DNA from: Streptomyces sp. QL37
Lineage (GTDB): Bacteria > Actinomycetota > Actinomycetes > Streptomycetales > Streptomycetaceae
Assembly: GCF_002941025.1 (NCBI RefSeq)
Contig: NZ_PTJS01000001.1
Coordinates: forward strand, 4,526,001-4,590,000
Direction of reading: 5' to 3'
DNA: 64,000 nucleotides
Shown piece after piece: positions 8,803-18,548 of this stretch (position 1 is its first letter; each line of letters begins with the position of its first letter). The notes below the pieces were generated by a model. It ran no database searches. It was not told the origin of the DNA and saw nothing but the letters and a program-made list of their open reading frames with translations. Position numbers and translations under genes: made by a program.

Positions 8803-11270
8803 TCAGGGCCTCTCGGTCAGAGTCGCCGTGAAGCTCCGCCCGTAGGCCTGGTGCGTCGTGACGTCGAGGCGGGTGCCCCCGGGCACATGGCGGACGCGGA
8901 CCCCGGCGTCTGCGGAGACGCGTCGCAGGGGCCGGCCGTGGAGGATGACCGAGACGGTGCGCCGCTTCGTCGTGGGGTCCGCCACCGCGATGGCGTACGT
9001 GCCGCCTCCGGTCCGGCGCAGCATGACCGACGCGGGGCCGTCGATCGAGAGGCGTCCCGCGTGGTGCGTCCCCGAGGTGAAGGCGTTGGCGGCGGTGATG
9101 CCGAGATGGGCGTGTACGGCGGCCTGTAGACGGACCGTGTTGGACAGCACGGAGAGCGGGCCGTGTGCGTACGACGCCAACTGCTGCGCGGAGGCGTTCG
9201 GGACGAGGGCGTGCGCCGTCGCGATGGGACGCCCTCCGGCAGCCTGCTCGTAGGACAGTGTGAAGAGCTGCTTGGTGACTGCCGTGTCCGCGTTGGTGAG
9301 CCGTACGAGACGCCGGCTGCGCGTGACCGTGCCGAGGGCGACGACCGGGGCCGGGCCGGACAGGAAGACGTACCCGACCGCGGTTCGCTGCCCTTCGTCG
9401 GCGTACCGCAGCCACGCCGGCGGCGCGGTCCCGGCGGCCTCCCAGGGCGATCCGTCGCGCAGGCCCCCCGTGAGGACGACGGGCGAGGAGGGGGCGGCGA
9501 TGCGGCTGTCGACCGTCGTGGTCACGGCGCGGCCCGGCAGGCCGGTCACGCCCGCGGAGAGGACGAGGATCTCGTCGTCGAACATGAGCCACGACCTGGT
9601 GGCGCCCGCCGCCCGGTAGGCGACGAAGTCCGCGGGCAGGGTGCCCGCCTGCTGGGCGGCGTACGCGGCGTCGTCGGACTGTACGAGACCGGCGACCCCG
9701 TACGCGCCGAGGCGGGCGCCGCCGGAGAACGCCTGGGTGCCCCGGGGGAAGTAGACGTACGTGTTCTGGGACTCGGAGGACGAGGTGAAACCGCGCTCCG
9801 GATCGTCGTACCAGAGAGTGCCGTAGAGCTCGGGGACGGTGCGCCGGGTCTCGACGGGGGCGGTGACGCCCGCGAGGCGGTGGGGCGGGACGGCGGTGAA
9901 GTAGTCGATGCCGAACGCCTGCCGCTGGTCCACGCCGGAGAGGTAGAGGTAGTGGGCGCCGTCGCCCTGGAACCAGGGCATCAGGTTCTCGCCGCTCATG
10001 TACTCGTACTTGCTGACACGTTCGGAACTGCGGGCGAGGCCAGGATGTCGGCGTAGCGGGCGATGCTGACGGGGGAGACGAAGGACGTGGTGTCGAGGGC
10101 CACCTTCGAGGTGTCCCGCACGTGTTTGACGTACCCCGCGAGAGCCTCGGCGTCGCTGCCCGAGGTGTGTGCGGAGAGGTCGACGACGGCCTCCACGACG
10201 GCGGTGACGTCCGCGTAGCCCGTGCCGGTCCGGGAGACCGCCCGCCCCTTGACGATCTCCATCATCCAGCCTTCGAAGATCAGCGGGGCGAAGCCGTCGG
10301 CGACCCAGCCCTGTACGACGCCGACGAGGCCGGCGTCGGGGAGGTAGCCGGTGCCGTCGAGGATCTTGACGGTCTGGACGATCCGGGTGAGCAGCCCCTT
10401 GCCGTAGGAGCCCGTGTACGCGACGGAGGAGTGCTGGACGAACGAGCCGTCGTCGTAGAAGCCGTCGGTGACCCCGTGGCGCGGCTGGTACGGGTCGATC
10501 GTCGAGTAGACGGTCAGCTGGTCGGCGAGGGCCTTGGTGATGCGGGCCTCGTCACCGAGCAGGGCGCCCTGCAGGATCCGGTTCGTCGTGATGTCGGCGA
10601 GATTGGCGCCGGTGTGGAAGCGCGAGTCGAGATCGACGTCGCCGTCCTTGCCGTTGCGGAGGTACGCGTCCATGGAGGCGATGTACGTCGATGTGAACTC
10701 CGGACGGTATGCCGCGAGCTCCTCCCTGAGTAGGACCAGCGTCTTGGTCACGTAGGCCGGGATGCCGATCTCCCAGTGGAACCAGTTGCCGTAGTAGCCC
10801 TTCGACTGGTCGCCGAACCAGTCGTCGTGGAGCCGCGCCAGGCCGTCGACGACCCGGCGACGGACAGCGGTCTCGTCACGCGGGCCGGAGGTGCCGGTGC
10901 CGGGCAGGCAGGTGGCGAGTGCGATCTCGTAGAGGTATTGGTACGACGTGCTCAGGTTGGGGTCGCTGGTGCCCAGCGGTACGCCCTCGAAGAGCTCGTC
11001 CTGCCCGGCGCCGTCCATCGCGGCGAGCCGGGCCCGCGCCGTCGCCCGCAGGGCTGCGAGCTTGGGGGCGACCTCGGGGCGGGTGTTCGATTCTGCGGTG
11101 CCGGCGAAGACCGCGACGGTGTTGGTGAGCAGGGCGTCGGGGGCCCTGTCCGAGGAGCCGGGCGAGTGCGGTGAGGCGCCGGGGGCGGCCTCGGCCCGCA
11201 GGGACTGGGACAGTGCCCAGAGCGTGGCGGCGGGGATCATGGACAGTGCGGAACGACGCGAGAACTCCAC
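8803..11270 (-). pseudogene. Polysaccharide lyase family 8 gene, split by internal deletion and frameshift
   Basis: Two abutting frames, 9996-11270 (424 aa, GTG start) and 8803-9999 (398 aa), are the N- and C-terminal parts of one PL8 lyase (hyaluronate/xanthan/chondroitin lyase type). The first has a Tat-like signal (MEFSRRSALSMIPAATLWAL), GNWFHWEIGIP and DGFYDDGSFVQHSSVAYTGSYG with the catalytic His and Tyr. The second begins at SGENLMPWFQGDGAHYLYL and continues through the beta domains. The +1 frame upstream of the second part reads SSERVSKYEYMSGEN, a family-typical sequence, joined out of frame to ILASPAV. About 30 residues, including the usual MDRxxHRR arginine segment, appear missing. 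The frames overlap as ATGA, so both halves might still be made. Confidence 0.8.
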
Positions 11271-11463
11271 CAGTACGCTCCAAAATCCGGCCCGTAAGCG
11301 CTTGTTGCCCCTGTCGCTCAGCCAAGCAACGGCCTCCGACCGATGTCAACGGCCCGGACCGTTGACAGCGCCGTCTTTCGGGTGGCGGCCCGTGGGAACG
11401 CGGCATCGCCGTTGCCGTGGCCACCGGCTCGCGCCCAGGCCCCTCTCGCCGGCGGCGCGGGTG

Positions 11464-11469
11464 TTAGCT
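11464..11469 (+). promoter_or_regulatory. Candidate -10 box, leaderless start
   Basis: TTAGCT sits 8 bases upstream of the GTG at 11478, so transcription would begin at or next to the start codon. No -35 was identified. Confidence 0.4.
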
Positions 11470-11477
11470 TCCTCCCC

Positions 11478-12107
11478 GTGGCGGGACACCAGGACAGAAC
11501 CAGGACGGCCTACGACGGGGTCGTCGAGCTCTACGCTTCGATGTTCGCCGACCGGCTGGAGACACAGCCGTTCGCGCGGTCCATGATCGGCACCTTCGCC
11601 GAGCTGGTGCGCGGGACGGGGAACCTGCGGACGGCCGACGTCGGATGCGGGCCCGGGCATCTGACGGCCATGCTCAGCGACCTGGGGCTGGACGCCTTCG
11701 GGCTCGACCTCTCCCCGGGCATGATCGACCACGCCCGTCAGGCCCATCCGGCGCTGCGGTTCGACGAGGCGCGCATGGAGGCCCTGCCGGTCGAGGACGG
11801 CGCGCTCGGCGGTGTGCTGGCGCACTACTCGATGATTCACACCCCGCCCGGGGAACTGCCCGCGCTGCTTGCCGAGCAGGTCCGTGTCCTGGCGCCCGGC
11901 GGCCTGCTCATGGCGTCGTTCTTCGGGACCGAGGGGCCCGAGCCGGTCCGCTTCGACCACAAGGTGGCACCCGCCTACAGCTGGCCGGTGGACCGGTTCG
12001 CCGAGCTGCTCGCCGAGGCCGGGTTCACACCGTTCGCCCGGCTTCTCTTCGACCCGGCCTCCGAGCGGGGCTACCTCGACACCCACGTACTGGCCCGCCG
12101 CCCGTAG
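11478..12107 (+). CDS. Class I SAM-dependent methyltransferase
   Basis: 209 residues. The glycine motif ADVGCGPGHLTAML and the following acidic residue region (DAFGLDLSPGMIDHAR) form the SAM pocket; later motifs are LPVEDGALGGVLAHYSMIH and VRVLAPGGLLMASF. The GTG start at 11478 (VAGHQDRTRTAYDGVV) is chosen because the upstream 45 residues of the open frame are compositionally unlike a protein. The substrate is unknown. It is divergent from the lyase pseudogene. Confidence 0.88.
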   Translation: MAGHQDRTRTAYDGVVELYASMFADRLETQPFARSMIGTFAELVRGTGNLRTADVGCGPGHLTAMLSDLGLDAFGLDLSPGMIDHARQAHPALRFDEARMEALPVEDGALGGVLAHYSMIHTPPGELPALLAEQVRVLAPGGLLMASFFGTEGPEPVRFDHKVAPAYSWPVDRFAELLAEAGFTPFARLLFDPASERGYLDTHVLARRP

Positions 12108-12216
12108 ACACGCGTCGCCGCCGCTGTGAGATGCCCTAGGGGTGAACTCCAGGGACTTGCCGGATGGTTCCACCGCGCCGGGCGAGCTGCCCCGGCGTCG
12201 AACCGGTGGGGTGAGG

Positions 12217-12456
12217 TCAGAGGGCCCGGCGGTCTGAGCCGATCTCGGCGAAGTGGTCGAACTCGCCGGCCACGACGCCCTTGGTGAACGCCTCCCACTT
12301 CTCCACGGTGGTGGTCACCACCGTGGAGGGGTCGCCGGTCTCGCGGAGGTACACGAGCTCGCGGGGGCCGAACGCGATCTCGATCCAGGGCCCGGGGCCC
12401 TGCGCGTCCTCGGGAGCGGCCCGGGTCCAGGTGAGGTCACCGGGGGTGTCAGCCAT
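12217..12456 (-). CDS. DUF397 protein
   Basis: 79 residues. It shows the DUF397 pattern WIEIAFGP...VYLRETGDPSTVV and ends in a basic tail. DUF397 genes lie next to WhiJ-like HTH regulators throughout Streptomyces, where the small protein modulates its cognate regulator. It overlaps the preceding DUF397 gene by 8 bases, so the two are translated together. Confidence 0.8.
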   Translation of the reverse strand: MADTPGDLTWTRAAPEDAQGPGPWIEIAFGPRELVYLRETGDPSTVVTTTVEKWEAFTKGVVAGEFDHFAEIGSDRRAL

Positions 12457-12637
12457 GGTCGTGGGTTTCCTTTACGGTGCGGATGAGGGCGGCCCAGGCG
12501 GACGGGCTGGTCCGGAGTATCGCGCCGGTGGGGTCGCCGCTCTCGGTGAGGGCTACGGATCCCTGGTCGGCGGCGATGTGTATGCAGGCTTCGCCCTGGG
12601 CGCAGTAGGAGGACTTCTGCCAGTCGGGTGTGGTCAT
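12449..12637 (-). CDS. DUF397 protein
   Basis: 62 residues from the ATG at 12637 (MTTPDWQKSSYCAQGEACI). The motif WQKSSYC...CIHIA...VALTESGDPTGAILRTSPSAW is the full canonical DUF397 signature. It starts 10 bases after the stop of the HTH regulator gene. A longer frame to 12709 only reads into the regulator's end. Confidence 0.88.
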   Translation of the reverse strand: MTTPDWQKSSYCAQGEACIHIAADQGSVALTESGDPTGAILRTSPSAWAALIRTVKETHDHG

Positions 12638-12647
12638 CTTCGTTCCC

Positions 12648-13499
12648 TCACAGTTCCTGGGCGATGGCGTGGATGAGCTTTCGTGACTGCTCCGCCGGCA
12701 AGGCAGCACCGTCGAGCCGTTCGAGCAGTAGCCGGTACTGAGCCAGTTGGGCCTCCGAGTCGATGAACACCGGGCCGTGGGACTGGTCGAGCTGTGCGGT
12801 GTCGAGGGCCGGCACCGGACCCTGCACGTAGTACACGGACTGGCCGGATCCCGGGTAGTACGTGGCGGAGAACGGGATCACCCTGATACTCACGTGGGAG
12901 CGCTCGCCCAACGAGAGCAGGTGCTGAAGCTGGGCGCGGGCGACATCGGGGCCGCCGAATCGCATGCGAAGGGCGGCTTCATGGATGAGCGCGCTGTACG
13001 GGGCCGCGTCATCGCGGTACAGAACGGCTTGGCGCTTCACGCGGTACGAGACGCGGTGTTCGATCTCGGGCGGTGAGATCTCAGGCACGGCTTGTCGGTA
13101 GATCTCGCGCGCGTGGTCGACGGTCTGCAAGAGGCCTGGAATATGCATGCTGTGCGCAGCCCGCAGGAATGTGCCGTGGTGTTCGATCTCGGCCAGATCG
13201 AGCAGCTTCGGAGGCAGGATCTCCCTGTACTCCTCCCACCAACCGCGCTTGCGCTCGCCGGTCATGTCGACCAAGGCCTCGATCAGGGCCTGGTCCGTGC
13301 AGGAGTACGTGTGGGCAGCGACCCGCACCCGGTCCGCGCTGACGCCGAAGCGCGCCACCTCTATGTTGCTGAGCTGTCCTGCGCTCGTGCCGAGGAGGTC
13401 GGCAGCCTGCGTGGTGGTCAGCCCGGCGCGCTCGCGCAGCTTGCGCAGTTCCGCGCCGAGCCGCATACGGCGTGCGGTGGGGGCTGCCCTGCCTGCCAT
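12648..13499 (-). CDS. WhiJ-like helix-turn-helix regulator (DUF5753)
   Basis: 283 residues. The N-terminal Xre-type HTH (RLGAELRKLRERAGLTTTQA, DLLGTSAGQLSNIEVARFG) is followed by a DUF5753 effector domain containing LLDLAEIEHHGTFLRAA, IPGLLQTVDHAREIY and ISIRVIPFS-like segments. This family works with DUF397 partners, two of which follow immediately, and an anti-sigma-type ATPase, which lies divergently upstream at 13713. Such clusters influence development and antibiotic production in Streptomyces. The specific target is unknown. Confidence 0.92.
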   Translation of the reverse strand: MAGRAAPTARRMRLGAELRKLRERAGLTTTQAADLLGTSAGQLSNIEVARFGVSADRVRVAAHTYSCTDQALIEALVDMTGERKRGWWEEYREILPPKLLDLAEIEHHGTFLRAAHSMHIPGLLQTVDHAREIYRQAVPEISPPEIEHRVSYRVKRQAVLYRDDAAPYSALIHEAALRMRFGGPDVARAQLQHLLSLGERSHVSIRVIPFSATYYPGSGQSVYYVQGPVPALDTAQLDQSHGPVFIDSEAQLAQYRLLLERLDGAALPAEQSRKLIHAIAQEL

Positions 13500-13712
13500 G
13501 TGAACTCTCCCTGGGGTCAGCTTCGTTGCAGAGCGTCACTCACACGGGTGGTTCGGCTCAAGGATTCCGGGCGAACTGTGCAAGTAATCCTTGCGAGAGC
13601 CTAGTCTCTGACTCAGGCCACCCGCCCGGAAGTACCCCGCTCGACGGAGCGGCCTCGTCACCGGGCCATGCGACACGCACATCCCAACGCTCCTCCGTGA
13701 ACGGAGACTTCC

Positions 13713-14177
13713 ATGGCTCTGGCCACCGTAACGCCGCCCTGGGCGTACACCCTGCAACTTCCGCAGGATCCCCGCGGGCCCGGGATCGCCCGGGCGACTC
13801 TTCGGACCGTGCTGACGGTGCACGGGATGCGGGATCTCGTCGACACCGCCGAACTGCTGGCGAGTGAACTGGTCACCAACGCCTACCGGCACTCCTCGGG
13901 CTCGTACTCGCTCCGGCTGTGCGGGGCGGGGCGGAACCGGGTGCGGGTCGGGGTGTGGGACTCCAGTCCGGAGATCCCGGATCCGTTCGGCCGGGGCGCG
14001 ACTCCGCCCCCGCCCGCGGTTCTCGCCGAGCGCGGGCGGGGCCTGCACCTCGTACGGGAGTACGCGGACAGCTGGGGCGCGTACCTGATCCGGGGCGGTC
14101 TGCCGGGGCAGGGCGGCAAGGTGCTGTGGGTCGAATGCGCGTGGAAGCCGGAGTGCCGGTGGGACGGCCCGACGTGA
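13713..14177 (+). CDS. HATPase_c anti-sigma-factor-like ATP-binding protein
   Basis: 154 residues of an SpoIIAB/RsbW-type ATPase domain: N box ELLASELVTNAYRHSSG, G1-like RVGVWDSSPEIPDPF, G2 RGRGLHLVREYADSWG. There is no other domain. ATPases of this kind are the third member of WhiJ-like/DUF397 clusters. It is transcribed divergently from the HTH gene, leaving a 213-bp shared control region with no clear repeat. Confidence 0.9.
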   Translation: MALATVTPPWAYTLQLPQDPRGPGIARATLRTVLTVHGMRDLVDTAELLASELVTNAYRHSSGSYSLRLCGAGRNRVRVGVWDSSPEIPDPFGRGATPPPPAVLAERGRGLHLVREYADSWGAYLIRGGLPGQGGKVLWVECAWKPECRWDGPT

Positions 14178-14189
14178 CACGCGGCGCGG

Positions 14190-14573
14190 TCAGAGGGGCT
14201 GAAGCCGGGTGCGCAGGAGGCAGAACTCGTTGCCCTCCGGGTCCGCCAGGACGTGCCAGCTCTCCGTGCCGGACTGGCCCACGTCGGCAGGCCTGGCGCC
14301 GAGGGCGAGCAGCCGTTCCAGCTCGGCGTCCTGGTCGCGGTCGGTGGCGTTGACGTCGATGTGCAGCGGGAGCTTCCCGGCTCGCGGGGCGCTGCTGGGG
14401 CTGAGGACGAGCGTGGGCTGCGGTCCGCCGAATCCGGCGTCGGGCGGCCCGATCTCGATGCTTCCGTCGTCCTCGCGGCCGAGCTCGACGTAGCCGAGGA
14501 CCTCGCTCCAGAACGCGGCGAGCCGCTCGGGGTCGGCGGCGTCGATGACCAGCTCACTGATGCGGCATGCCAT
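14190..14573 (-). CDS. VOC/glyoxalase-like protein
   Basis: 127 residues from the ATG at 14573. Two beta-alpha-beta-beta-beta modules are visible: CRISELVIDAADPERLAAFW...LGY at the start and a C-terminal HIDVNATD...ELERLLALGA...WHVLADPEGNEFCLL module. It is the single-domain form of glyoxalase/bleomycin-resistance-like proteins; the substrate is unknown. The longer open frame to 14993 is not coding upstream of this start. A TACACT box lies six bases before the ATG. Confidence 0.88.
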   Translation of the reverse strand: MACRISELVIDAADPERLAAFWSEVLGYVELGREDDGSIEIGPPDAGFGGPQPTLVLSPSSAPRAGKLPLHIDVNATDRDQDAELERLLALGARPADVGQSGTESWHVLADPEGNEFCLLRTRLQPL

Positions 14574-14579
14574 CCCGGC

Positions 14580-14585
14580 AGTGTA
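14580..14585 (-). promoter_or_regulatory. Candidate -10 box, leaderless start
   Basis: TACACT on the minus strand, then six bases (GCCGGG), then the ATG at 14573. This gives a transcript starting at or near the start codon. No ribosome-binding site is present. Confidence 0.5.
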
Positions 14586-14796
14586 CGTAGGCGGTCGCGC
14601 TCCGGCCGGGTGATCCGGAAGGCCCGGCCGGGGCCGGAAGCGCGTGGAGGGGCGCGCGTCTCCGATCAGGTGCGGGAGGGATCCCCGGCTCGGGACACTG
14701 GCCGTGGGTACACCGGTCTCGGCACAATGCGCCTCTGGAGCCCTGCACTCACGCCGGGTGCCTATGCCGGTGGGCAGGACACAGAGGGGGCTCGCG

Positions 14797-15876
14797 ATGG
14801 GATTCATATGGCGCGGGAGGCGACGACGACAGGGCGGGCTGATGGCCGCCAGTCTCGTTCGTACGTGGCCCGGCAGCTCCAGCCCCACCGTCGCGATCAG
14901 CCCCTGTGGCGCGATCGGTCTGTGCGGCGGCGGGTCGGAGCCGGTGCGGTTGTGGTGCCTCGCCACGGGCGAGCTGTTGCGGGAGCTCGGCACGGACGGC
15001 GCGGGTGCGGCAGCCGTGTGGACCGACGGGCATCAGGTGCTGGCAAGCGGCGGTGGGAGCGTCGACGTCTGGGCCTCGCGCTGGATCGGGCGCCTTGACA
15101 CCCGCAAGCTCGGCCGGGTGCCCGGGCAGTGGGGGCCGCTAGGCTCGGGAGCGGTCGGCGACCGTGGTTCGGTGGCCTTCGACGCGGACGGCCAACTGAT
15201 CCTCGGTTGCTGTGGGGACCTGGTCGTGCGTCAGTGGTCCCTGGGCCAGGGAGCTTGTGTGCAGAAGCTCACGGGGCACGCGACGCTGCCTCACACGGTG
15301 TCGCTCAGTCCGGACGGGAAGCGAGCGGTGTCGGCCGACATCCATGGTGAGATCCGGGTGTGGGACGTGGACGGCGGCACCAGCGCCGCCTTCGGGGGCC
15401 CGGAGGACTGGGTGAGCTCGGTCTGCCTGGACGACCACTCCCGGATCGTCCTCGTCGCGGGGGACAGCCAGGGCCGGACCCTCTGGACGATGGACGCCGC
15501 CACCGGGCAGCTCCTCCAGACCTTCGAGGACGAACGACAGAACCGTGGCGCGCGGGAAGAGGCCGACAGGGACCGGTCGTCGGAGATCCGGGCGGCTCGG
15601 TTGTCCATGGACGGGAAGTACGCGGTGAGCGGCGGGGAGGACGGTCTCATCCGTCTCTGGGAGACGGCCACAGGGCGCCTCGTACGGGTCCTTGAGGGGC
15701 ACACCGACAGCGTTTCGGCACTCGCGATGACCCCCGACAACCGGTATCTGCTGTCGGGAAGCGAGGACTGCACCCTGCGCTTGTGGAAGCTCGACTGGCA
15801 CGGCGATGACCGCCTTCGCCAGGATTCCGAGGAGCCCGTGCGGGAGGCCACCGTGCGACGGTGGAAAGTCGGCTGA
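14797..15876 (+). CDS. WD40 repeat protein
   Basis: 359 residues from the ATG at 14797, which is preceded by GAGGGGGCTCGCG. Repeated WD40 blades are clear: VSLSPDGKRAVSADIHGEIR(VWD), LSMDGKYAVSGGEDGLIRLW, LAMTPDNRYLLSGSEDCTLR(LW), plus more degenerate blades near the N-terminus. A seven-bladed propeller is likely. It has no signal peptide, kinase or NB-ARC domain, so it is a stand-alone scaffold that could be the tail of a formerly larger WD40 protein. The open frame extends upstream to 14644 without protein-like sequence. Function unknown. Confidence 0.85.
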   Translation: MGFIWRGRRRRQGGLMAASLVRTWPGSSSPTVAISPCGAIGLCGGGSEPVRLWCLATGELLRELGTDGAGAAAVWTDGHQVLASGGGSVDVWASRWIGRLDTRKLGRVPGQWGPLGSGAVGDRGSVAFDADGQLILGCCGDLVVRQWSLGQGACVQKLTGHATLPHTVSLSPDGKRAVSADIHGEIRVWDVDGGTSAAFGGPEDWVSSVCLDDHSRIVLVAGDSQGRTLWTMDAATGQLLQTFEDERQNRGAREEADRDRSSEIRAARLSMDGKYAVSGGEDGLIRLWETATGRLVRVLEGHTDSVSALAMTPDNRYLLSGSEDCTLRLWKLDWHGDDRLRQDSEEPVREATVRRWKVG

Positions 15877-16041
15877 CTCCGAGGCGTTCACACAGGCGGG
15901 CTCCGGGCTGTGCGATCCGGGATGCGGCCGGGCTGGCCCGGGGTGTCGCACCCGAGGGGCGGACCGCGCCCTGGTCGGAGGGGCGGGAGAGCGCCGCGTG
16001 TGCGGTGCACGGTCCCCCGCCCCTGATCGGGTCCGGTCAGG

Positions 16042-17625
16042 TCAGCCGGCGTACCGGGCCTCGAAGGACCGGAAGGACCGCTCCTGGCGCAGTTCCAGGC
16101 CGGCCTTCGGGTTCCGGTCGGTGAAGCGGGCGCAGCGCGCGGACTCCAGGACCTGGCATTCCTCGACCGGGCGGAAGCCCTGGCGTACGGGGTCGGGACG
16201 CCACAGGCTGCGGCCCGGCAGGAAGCTGTACTCCAGGGAGGCCCGGGCCAGGTCCTTCAGCTCCGGGTAGCCGAGTGCGTACGTACGGGCCGCCCGGCGG
16301 TATTCCTGGCCGATGTCACCGCGTGAGACCCCGGGGTCGTCGGTGGACAGCACCACGGGGACCCCGTACTTCCGGTAGACGGGGAACGGGTGCTCGTCGC
16401 CCTCGACCTGGAGGATCTGCGCGTTGCTGGTGAGGGGGACTTCGACGGCGATCTGGCGGCGCGCCATGTCGCGGGCCAGGCGCTGCCAGTCGTCCTCCTG
16501 TACGAGGTCGACGCCGTGGCCGATGCGTTCGGCCTGGCCGGTGCGTACGGCGTCGTCGATGTGGAACGTGAGGTCCTCGGGCTTCACCAGTCCGGGGACG
16601 AGCTCGCCGGCGTGCAGGGTGATGTGGGCACGGGGGTAGACGCCGTGCAGGTAGTTCAGCATGCGCATGTGGAGGCGGTAGTCCCGCAGGGAGATCTCGC
16701 CGTCCTCCGGCTGGACCAGATTGACGGCGACGAACCGCTGGTCGCGTTCGGCCAGGCGGAGTCCCAGGGCGATCTGGGTGAAGACGCGCTCCGGGGCGCT
16801 GTTGCGTGACACCTGGGAGATCCAGCGCACCGTGATCCGGCACGCGGGGCGGGGGGCGGCGGTCGCGCACTTCGCGGTCTCGCGGAACTCGGCGTCGGCG
16901 GTGTCTGCTTCCTGCTTCGCCGTCGTCACGAGCTGGTCGAGCCGCCCGCCGGCGAGCAGCTTGCGGTGCAGGGCTGCCGGGTCGGCGTCCCAGCCGACGT
17001 CCGCCGCCAGCTGCTTGGCGCCCGCCGAAGCGGGGCTGACCATGGTCTCCAGGTAGGTCTGGTTCTGCGTGGCGGCCGTGCCCGCCACGTCGGCCAGCAT
17101 CTTCCCCCGGTGCGCGGTCGCGGCCCCGAACTTCCCGAACGTGGCGAAGAAGTGGTCGTGGCCCGACTCGCCCTGCGGGAAGTCCTGCATGGACCAGGCG
17201 CGGACGATCTCCTGCCGGAAGCGGCTGTCGGTGAGGGCGTCGGCGGCCGGCCGGGTGCCGGCGCCGCACGGTGGTGCGACGGCGGTCTTCGTGGAATCGA
17301 TACAGAGGCCGTCGTCGGCCGCGAGCTGGATGAGGTACTCGGTCCGTACCGCGCCGGACAGATGGTTGTGCAGGTCACCGCCCTTGGGCAGGTCCCGGAA
17401 GAAGCGGTCTGCCTCCTTGGGGTGGGTGTTCAACCAGGCGGCGGTGCGGGCCTCGGCGGGGGTGGCCGTCCGGGGCGGGGGTACGGGTGCGGAGGCGGCG
17501 GCCCGCGCCGGCGGTCCGGCGGGCAGCGACGCGGCGAGGGCGGCCGCGGCGAGGCCTGCGGCCGTCAACAACCGGCGGACGCGCGATGAGTTGCGGTGTA
17601 CGGAGATCACGCCTTGCATGATCAC
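16042..17625 (-). CDS. Secreted adenosine deaminase-family hydrolase
   Basis: About 525 residues from the GTG at 17625 or the ATG at 17619. A signal peptide (VRRLLTAAGLAAAALAASLPAGPPARA) precedes the metal-dependent deaminase barrel: KGGDLHNHLSGAV (metal His pair), HITLHAGELVPG (His and catalytic Glu), RIGHGVDLV (His), EVPLTSNAQIL, VVLSTDDPGVSR (metal Asp). The length and secretion resemble the ADGF/CECR1 group. It probably deaminates extracellular adenosine or a related nucleoside. It converges on the WD40 gene and is monocistronic as far as visible. Confidence 0.9.
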   Translation of the reverse strand: MIMQGVISVHRNSSRVRRLLTAAGLAAAALAASLPAGPPARAAASAPVPPPRTATPAEARTAAWLNTHPKEADRFFRDLPKGGDLHNHLSGAVRTEYLIQLAADDGLCIDSTKTAVAPPCGAGTRPAADALTDSRFRQEIVRAWSMQDFPQGESGHDHFFATFGKFGAATAHRGKMLADVAGTAATQNQTYLETMVSPASAGAKQLAADVGWDADPAALHRKLLAGGRLDQLVTTAKQEADTADAEFRETAKCATAAPRPACRITVRWISQVSRNSAPERVFTQIALGLRLAERDQRFVAVNLVQPEDGEISLRDYRLHMRMLNYLHGVYPRAHITLHAGELVPGLVKPEDLTFHIDDAVRTGQAERIGHGVDLVQEDDWQRLARDMARRQIAVEVPLTSNAQILQVEGDEHPFPVYRKYGVPVVLSTDDPGVSRGDIGQEYRRAARTYALGYPELKDLARASLEYSFLPGRSLWRPDPVRQGFRPVEECQVLESARCARFTDRNPKAGLELRQERSFRSFEARYAG

Positions 17626-17723
17626 GAAGAGCGGCTCGCGTCACCTCGGGCCGCGAGGGCGGTGGCCCGTAAACCATCCGTCCGGGGGACATCCGGGAGA
17701 CGGAACGGACCGCCCGGCGCGGC

Positions 17724-18353
17724 CTACGGGCGGAGTTCGGGCGGGAATCCTGTCCAGCGGAGGTCCTCCGGGAGGTGCCCCATGTCGTTGACCATGACCA
17801 GGGCGGCGGGCCTGCCGGGGGTGTACCGGATGACCGTCAGCGCGGCGTTGGCGTGGTTGAGGCCCAGCCAGCGCCAGGCGGGGGCGTCGAGAGCGTCGCG
17901 TACCAGCCAGGCGGCCAGGAACGCGTGGGTGACGAGCAGTTCGTAGCGGGGCTCGTGGCCGTCCGCCGGGCCGGTGAACCGTGCCATCGCGGAGCCGGCC
18001 AGTTCCGGGCCCCGGCTGCGCTCGGCCTCGGGGAACTGTTCGACGAACCCGAGAAGCCGGTCCGCCGACTCCTCGGGGAGCTCCTCCCGTCGCGGGACGT
18101 ACGGCACGTAGTCCCCGGCCGGCTCCGAGGCGTGGAGGGGGACGCCCTCCACGAGCCGCTCATGGACCAGCCCGGCCGTCTGCGCGGCCCGGGGGAGCGG
18201 GCCGTGGTGGACGGCGGAGAACGGTATGCCCCGGAGCCGCTCGCCGAGGAGAGCGGCCTGGCGGCGGCCCCGTTCCGTCAGTCCGGTCTCGTCCGGGCAC
18301 GCCTCGCCGTGCCGGGCGATGTAGAGAAAACGGGTCGCGCTCGTGGTGGCCAT
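17724..18353 (-). CDS. Histidine phosphatase (phosphoglycerate mutase-like)
   Basis: 209 residues from the ATG at 18353. The phosphohistidine motif FLYIARHGEACPDETGLTERG is at the N-terminus, with RGIPFSAVHHGPLPRAAQTA (second Arg region), an acidic stretch, and YELLVTHAFLAAWLV (second His). It lacks obvious cofactor-dependent mutase features, so it is probably a broad phosphatase. The frame continues to 18950 but that part does not resemble protein. Confidence 0.9.
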   Translation of the reverse strand: MATTSATRFLYIARHGEACPDETGLTERGRRQAALLGERLRGIPFSAVHHGPLPRAAQTAGLVHERLVEGVPLHASEPAGDYVPYVPRREELPEESADRLLGFVEQFPEAERSRGPELAGSAMARFTGPADGHEPRYELLVTHAFLAAWLVRDALDAPAWRWLGLNHANAALTVIRYTPGRPAALVMVNDMGHLPEDLRWTGFPPELRP

Positions 18354-18548
18354 GGGGCCCTTTCGGCTGGTCGGAGTGGTGCAGGGATGGACGGTGTCTC
18401 CCCCCGGCCGGTTCCGGGTCGCGCGTTCGGGTGATGTCGGTGTGGTCCCTTCCTTGCGGGGACGGGGGTCCGGCTCACGCGGTCGGCACGCCCGGCGTGT
18501 CGGGTACGCCGCGTTTGGCACAGTGCCGCTCCGTGATCGAGGAACGGG

